NCBI GenBank assembly: GCA_045660545.1
Contig: JAZREA010000024.1
Coordinates: forward strand, 1 to 36,064
Direction: 5' to 3'
DNA from: JAZREA01 sp045660545
GTDB taxonomy: Bacteria > Bacillota > Clostridia > Monoglobales > Firm-18
DNA length: 36,064 bases
Program-made: the position numbers and the translations under genes
Part shown: in pieces, positions 33,268 through 36,064 of the stretch
Position numbering within the stretch: the first letter of the stretch is position 1
Layout of the letters: each line of letters opens with the position of its first letter
Notes under the pieces: model-generated
The model's input: only the letters and a program-made list of their open reading frames with translations
The model's database searches: none
Told to the model about the DNA's origin: nothing

Positions 33268-35025
33268 TTATATACCTGTTTCTGACGTTTCAAAAGTTTC
33301 TTCTTGAATGGTTGGGAGTTCCTCCTGCGAATCCTCACCATCCTCGTCTGGCTGCTGCATGCCGGGAGCATCCTCCGTTCCCTCGGAAGGGTCCCCGTCC
33401 TCAGGCAAAACGTCCGGGTTATCGGGTTCTGAAAGCTCCGGCTCCTGAGGCAATTCGCCATCAGGAAGTTCCGACGAAATCTCCTCTTCTTTTGTGCCTA
33501 CTAATATAATTTTATTCATTGGTTTATATATGCTTTTTGATATAAACTCTCTTTTTTCTTCTACTCCGTCTTTATAATAAACCTTATATGTGCTTACAAC
33601 CGCGCCGTTTTGGCCGTTTTGCTTAACAACAGTCTCGCCCTTGTTGATTGTCGGGTCTTCCCTTGTTGTTTCGCCCTTGGCAACAGTGGAGTTCGTAACG
33701 CTTATTATGTCTACGCTTTTACTTCTGTCAACCTTTGTGCCCATAATTTTAACAGTAAGTTTGCCGCCGTTTGCGGAAGCCAATATCTTAATCGGGTAGT
33801 TTGTATCGTTTTCAAAAACATAGTCAAGCGCCCCATATACAACCGTCGCGTCCTGGCCAAGCGGCACATAGACTACGGTGTAGGAATGATTCGTCCTTGA
33901 AATAGTTTTCAAATCAGCCCTAAGCTGCGCACAATATATAGTAGAAGAAACCTGGCATATTCCGCCGCCGACTCCTTCCTCTGTTCCCTCGGCAACATAA
34001 ACTGTGGCGTCCAAAAAGCCCCTTTCATACGTTCTTGGCCCCACTGTATGATTATACGAAAAGCGCTTGCCCGGCATAATTATTGTGCCGTCTACAAGGC
34101 GGGCCGCCAAAGAAAGATTCTTTGTTCTGTTGACAAGGCCAACGTCGTACGACGACGTATAAGTACCAAGCACATCCTGATAAAACTCTATATTTAAGTC
34201 CTCGTTGGTAATTTCCGGAGCAACCATCTTAATATCAATAGTAAATACGCCGTTGTTTTCTTTATACAAACGTAAAAACTCATCCTTATCCGCCAAAACA
34301 CCATACTGTTCCGGGATAATGTATGTTGAGCCATCGTCATTAATGCCGACAGACGCGTTCTTAGCAGGGCGAGCAAGCCTCGAATATAGTTCCAAAGCAA
34401 AGTTTTCATTCGATTTATCCATTAACGGAGCCTCGATTTGTTCGAACTTGTCATTAGACACATCTCTCATAACAAGCGAGACAGTCGATGAAAGGTCCAT
34501 CAACGAATCTACCTTTGTAGCATCAACAGAAACAGTGTCCTCCGAAAAGACAAACATATCTGTTTCCTCTTCTATTATGCGGGCAAATGTACAAAGCGAA
34601 TCTTCAAGCGGCTTTGTGTCCTTATCCAGCTCAAAAGGTATTACAGTCTTATCTTTATGGAAAAGGCGTTGTAATAAATTATTAGACTTTTCGATTGCGG
34701 CATTTGCGGTAGCCACTGAATCAACAGCCACTACGTCCAACAGATTGGCCTCAAAAACATCGTCCTTATAAGAGACCGCGACTGATGAGTCAACATAGTC
34801 AGAATTAAACCTTTCGTTCAAAAGCTTTGCAGCTTCGTATTTATTAAGTCCGCCGACAGCAATGGAGTTTACATATATATTGTCAGAAATGGTGTTTGTA
34901 AAATGCAAATTAAAAAGCAACACAGCGACAACAAGCAATAAAACCACGGCGATTGACGTGATTAAAACTGCCTTGAACGCTGTATTTTTATGAACAACCC
35001 TATGATGACCATTTTGGTTTCTCAT
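33268..35025 (-). CDS. VanW family surface protein with G5 domain
   Basis: Predicted cell-envelope protein, about 585 residues, one N-terminal membrane anchor (about 17-40), the rest extracellular. A peptidoglycan-binding-like region (about 60-290) is followed by the VanW domain (about 315-450: GKRFSYNHTVGPRTYERGF, then EGVGGGICQVSSTIYCAQLR). A G5-like domain follows (about 450-525, from VTNSTVAKGETTREDP to a closing MNKIILVGTK). The last 55 or so residues are an acidic Pro/Glu/Asp-rich tail. The ATG at 35025 has GGAGGAATAGCA in front; the longer frame starts inside the -35 box. Relatives (YoaR) are of unknown function. The name does not imply vancomycin resistance. Confidence 0.88.
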   Translation of the reverse strand: MRNQNGHHRVVHKNTAFKAVLITSIAVVLLLVVAVLLFNLHFTNTISDNIYVNSIAVGGLNKYEAAKLLNERFNSDYVDSSVAVSYKDDVFEANLLDVVAVDSVATANAAIEKSNNLLQRLFHKDKTVIPFELDKDTKPLEDSLCTFARIIEEETDMFVFSEDTVSVDATKVDSLMDLSSTVSLVMRDVSNDKFEQIEAPLMDKSNENFALELYSRLARPAKNASVGINDDGSTYIIPEQYGVLADKDEFLRLYKENNGVFTIDIKMVAPEITNEDLNIEFYQDVLGTYTSSYDVGLVNRTKNLSLAARLVDGTIIMPGKRFSYNHTVGPRTYERGFLDATVYVAEGTEEGVGGGICQVSSTIYCAQLRADLKTISRTNHSYTVVYVPLGQDATVVYGALDYVFENDTNYPIKILASANGGKLTVKIMGTKVDRSKSVDIISVTNSTVAKGETTREDPTINKGETVVKQNGQNGAVVSTYKVYYKDGVEEKREFISKSIYKPMNKIILVGTKEEEISSELPDGELPQEPELSEPDNPDVLPEDGDPSEGTEDAPGMQQPDEDGEDSQEELPTIQEETFETSETGI

Positions 35026-35056
35026 TGCTATTCCTCCAATATTTCTATCTTTTATA

Positions 35057-35085
35057 ATTATACCAACAAATATATTACAAGTCAA
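35057..35085 (-). promoter_or_regulatory. Promoter of the VanW gene
   Basis: On the minus strand TTGACT (35080-35085) and a perfect TATAAT (35057-35062) are 17 bp apart, about 31 bp before the ATG. It is almost back to back with the divergent tadA promoter. Confidence 0.8.
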
Positions 35086-35117
35086 TGTAATTAATTCTTT
35101 AAATTTGCAGTTTTTCG

Positions 35118-35146
35118 TTGACTTTTCGGGCTAATTATGTTATCAT
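35118..35146 (+). promoter_or_regulatory. Promoter of tadA
   Basis: TTGACT (35118-35123) and TATCAT (35141-35146) are separated by 17 bp. Transcription should start near 35152-35154, only 2-4 nt before the tadA ATG, so the mRNA would be leaderless or almost so. Confidence 0.7.
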
Positions 35147-35155
35147 ACATTTGTT

Positions 35156-35596
35156 ATGTTCATTAAGTATATGGAATATGCAATCAACGAGGCTAAAAAG
35201 GCTCTTCTAAAAGGCGAAGTCCCCGTCGGCGCTGTGATTGTCAAAGACGGAGAAGTGATTGCTTCTGCTCACAATTTAAGAGAAACCGAAAGCAACGCCC
35301 TCTGCCACGCGGAAATTTCCGCTATTGATATCGCTTGTAAAAAGCTTGGCCGTTGGAGGCTTTCTGACTGTGATATTTACGTTACATTAGAGCCATGCCC
35401 AATGTGTGCGGGTGCTATCTTGCAGTCGAGGCTACGTAACGTTTATTATGGCGCGTTTAGCAAGGAAAGCGGCGCTATGGGAACTGTTATTAATCTTCCC
35501 GCTTTGCTGAAAGTCAAGGAGACTACCGTTTACGGCGGTATTATGGAGGATGAATGTTCACGCCTGATTACAGATTTTTTTGACAAACTCGTTTAA
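35156..35596 (+). CDS. tadA: tRNA-specific adenosine deaminase
   Basis: Converts adenosine 34 of tRNA-Arg(ACG) to inosine so that CGU, CGC and CGA codons can be read. 146 residues with the zinc site His51-Ala-Glu53 and Pro-Cys81-x-x-Cys84, where Glu53 is the proton shuttle. Two starts are possible, the ATG at 35156 and the ATG at 35171 (Met6); neither has a Shine-Dalgarno sequence. The promoter position favours 35156 as a near-leaderless start. It is followed by a broken and an intact tRNA-Ser gene. Confidence 0.93.
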   Translation: MFIKYMEYAINEAKKALLKGEVPVGAVIVKDGEVIASAHNLRETESNALCHAEISAIDIACKKLGRWRLSDCDIYVTLEPCPMCAGAILQSRLRNVYYGAFSKESGAMGTVINLPALLKVKETTVYGGIMEDECSRLITDFFDKLV

Positions 35597-35639
35597 TTTG
35601 CAGTTAATTTAATATCGTAAAACTATATGTTTTATATAC

Positions 35640-35680
35640 GGACAGGTATCGAAGTGGTCATAACGGGGCTGACTCGAAAT
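35640..35680 (+). pseudogene. 5' half of a tRNA-Ser(CGA), truncated after the anticodon loop
   Basis: GGACAGG can be a 5' acceptor strand. It is followed by TA, a D-arm (TCG with CGG, loop containing AAGTGGTC), the 5' anticodon stem GCTGA and the loop CTCGAAA with anticodon CGA. The expected 3' stem (TCAGC) is absent: the sequence turns into TGAAG, and no variable arm, T-arm or 3' acceptor follows. This is a remnant rather than a working tRNA. Confidence 0.65.
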
Positions 35681-35774
35681 GAAGTAAGATTATAAGAAAT
35701 TTATTGATAAAAAAGTGCTTGGAATCCGCATCACTGTTGGATTTTATGAAAAACTGAATATTTACGATTTTAGC

Positions 35775-35797
35775 AGTTCCCAAAGAAAGTTCCCAAA
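35775..35797 (+). repeat. Short direct repeat AGTTCCCAAA, two copies
   Basis: The exact 10-mer occurs at 35775-35784 and 35788-35797, 13 bp apart, in the stretch between the broken and intact tRNA-Ser genes. Short direct repeats of this kind resemble integrase arm-binding sites of integrative elements, but no integrase gene is present, so this is suggestive only. The stretch 35681-35834 holds nothing else I can identify. Confidence 0.45.
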
Positions 35798-35834
35798 AAA
35801 ATTCAAACTGTCTTTGGCTGTTAAATATAAATTT

Positions 35835-35926
35835 GGAGATGTACCCAAGTGGTTGAAGGGTCCGGATTCGAAATCCGGTAGGTCGGTTTTGCCGGCGCTA
35901 GGGTTCAAATCCCTACATCTCCGCCA
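35835..35926 (+). tRNA. tRNA-Ser (anticodon CGA)
   Basis: 92 nt including an encoded CCA. The acceptor GGAGATG (35835-35841) pairs with CATCTCC (35916-35922), the discriminator is G. The D-arm has CCC/GGG, the anticodon stem is CCGGA/TCCGG with loop TTCGAAA (anticodon CGA, reading UCG). There is a long variable arm as in class II tRNAs, and a T-arm TAGGG-TTCAAAT-CCCTA. All parts fold properly. Confidence 0.97.
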
Positions 35927-35927
35927 T

Positions 35928-35965
35928 AGCAAGGTTTTGCATAGTCAAAACCTTGCTTTTTTATT
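35928..35965 (+). terminator. Rho-independent terminator after tRNA-Ser
   Basis: A 12-bp perfect stem (AGCAAGGTTTTG 35928-35939, CAAAACCTTGCT 35946-35957), 6-nt loop, followed by TTTTTATTT. It begins directly behind the encoded CCA. Confidence 0.93.
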
Positions 35966-36023
35966 TCACCTACTGTTTATTAAAGGATAACATCTTTTCT
36001 GTTAATACGCAAAAATATATAAT

Positions 36024-36052
36024 AAAGTAGCAGACAGCAGGTCTGCTACTTT
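36024..36052. terminator. Terminator-like hairpin at the right edge
   Basis: AAAGTAGCAGAC (36024-36035) and GTCTGCTACTTT (36041-36052) form a 12-bp stem with a 5-nt loop; T-rich sequence follows in both directions. It probably ends a convergent gene lying beyond the window. Confidence 0.65.
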
Positions 36053-36064
36053 TAATTAATTATA

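Noticed and set aside
33268..35025. Glycopeptide resistance because of the VanW name
   Set aside because: VanW/G5 proteins are widespread surface proteins in Clostridia, and no vanHAX-type genes are nearby.
35715..35990. 91-residue open frame crossing the tRNA-Ser gene
   Set aside because: It runs through the tRNA and its terminator and has no recognisable domain; it is a chance frame.
1..36064. CRISPR array, transposase, integrase or phage genes
   Set aside because: No regular repeat-spacer pattern and no open frame resembling these proteins was found. The split tRNA is the only possible trace of an element.

Overview
The window reads as a chromosomal segment of a low-to-moderate GC member of the Clostridia (Bacillota), probably an anaerobic gut-type species. 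The signs are AGGAGG-type ribosome binding sites, -35/-10 promoters, an RpoBC-L7Ae-S12-S7-EF-G gene order, a CdaA/CdaR c-di-AMP operon, long-form HPF, VanW and YkvI proteins, and a GH112 phosphorylase. The genus cannot be fixed from the sequence. No phage, IS element or CRISPR array was seen.

Region 1 (1-11057, minus strand) is the transcription/translation operon rpoB - rpoC - L7Ae-like - rpsL - rpsG - fusA; fusA runs off the left edge. rpoB has its own promoter (TTGACA-N17-TAACAT) preceded by three helically phased A7 tracts. Region 2 (11306-14664, plus strand) is divergent from rpoB and holds cdaA, cdaR and a COG2509 flavoprotein in overlapping frames. A small DUF6514-like gene converges on it.

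Region 3 (15188-16888) carries hpf behind a promoter that fits the stationary-phase sigma-H consensus, then an AI-2E-family membrane protein. Region 4 (16880-20437) looks like a self-contained inducible catabolic locus. An AraC regulator is divergent from a three-gene operon (RraA-like protein, SDR dehydrogenase, zinc-dependent dehydrogenase). A 10-bp direct repeat with 20-bp period lies between the two promoters and fits an AraC-type operator. The operon has strongly biased codon use and ends in a strong terminator shared with the convergent GH112 gene.

Region 5 (20451-24996, minus strand) contains LOG family - YkvI-like transporter - TrmO - GH112 galactosyl phosphorylase. Region 6 (25126-30795, minus strand) is an alaS - HIT - ftsK operon with a clear promoter and terminator. 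Region 7 (30806-35085, minus strand) is a VanW/G5 cell-surface protein followed by a compact SbcD/SbcC-like pair (YhaO/YhaN type). Region 8 (35118-36064, plus strand) has tadA with no visible leader, a 5' half of a tRNA-Ser(CGA) that breaks off after the anticodon loop, an intact tRNA-Ser(CGA), and two terminator-like hairpins.

Several CDS starts were moved downstream from the longest reading frame, because the longest frame began inside a ribosome binding site or promoter; reasons are given per gene. Most genes are housekeeping. The parts most worth a second look are the AraC/RraA/SDR/dehydrogenase locus, the GH112 enzyme, the sigma-H-like hpf promoter and the broken tRNA-Ser.
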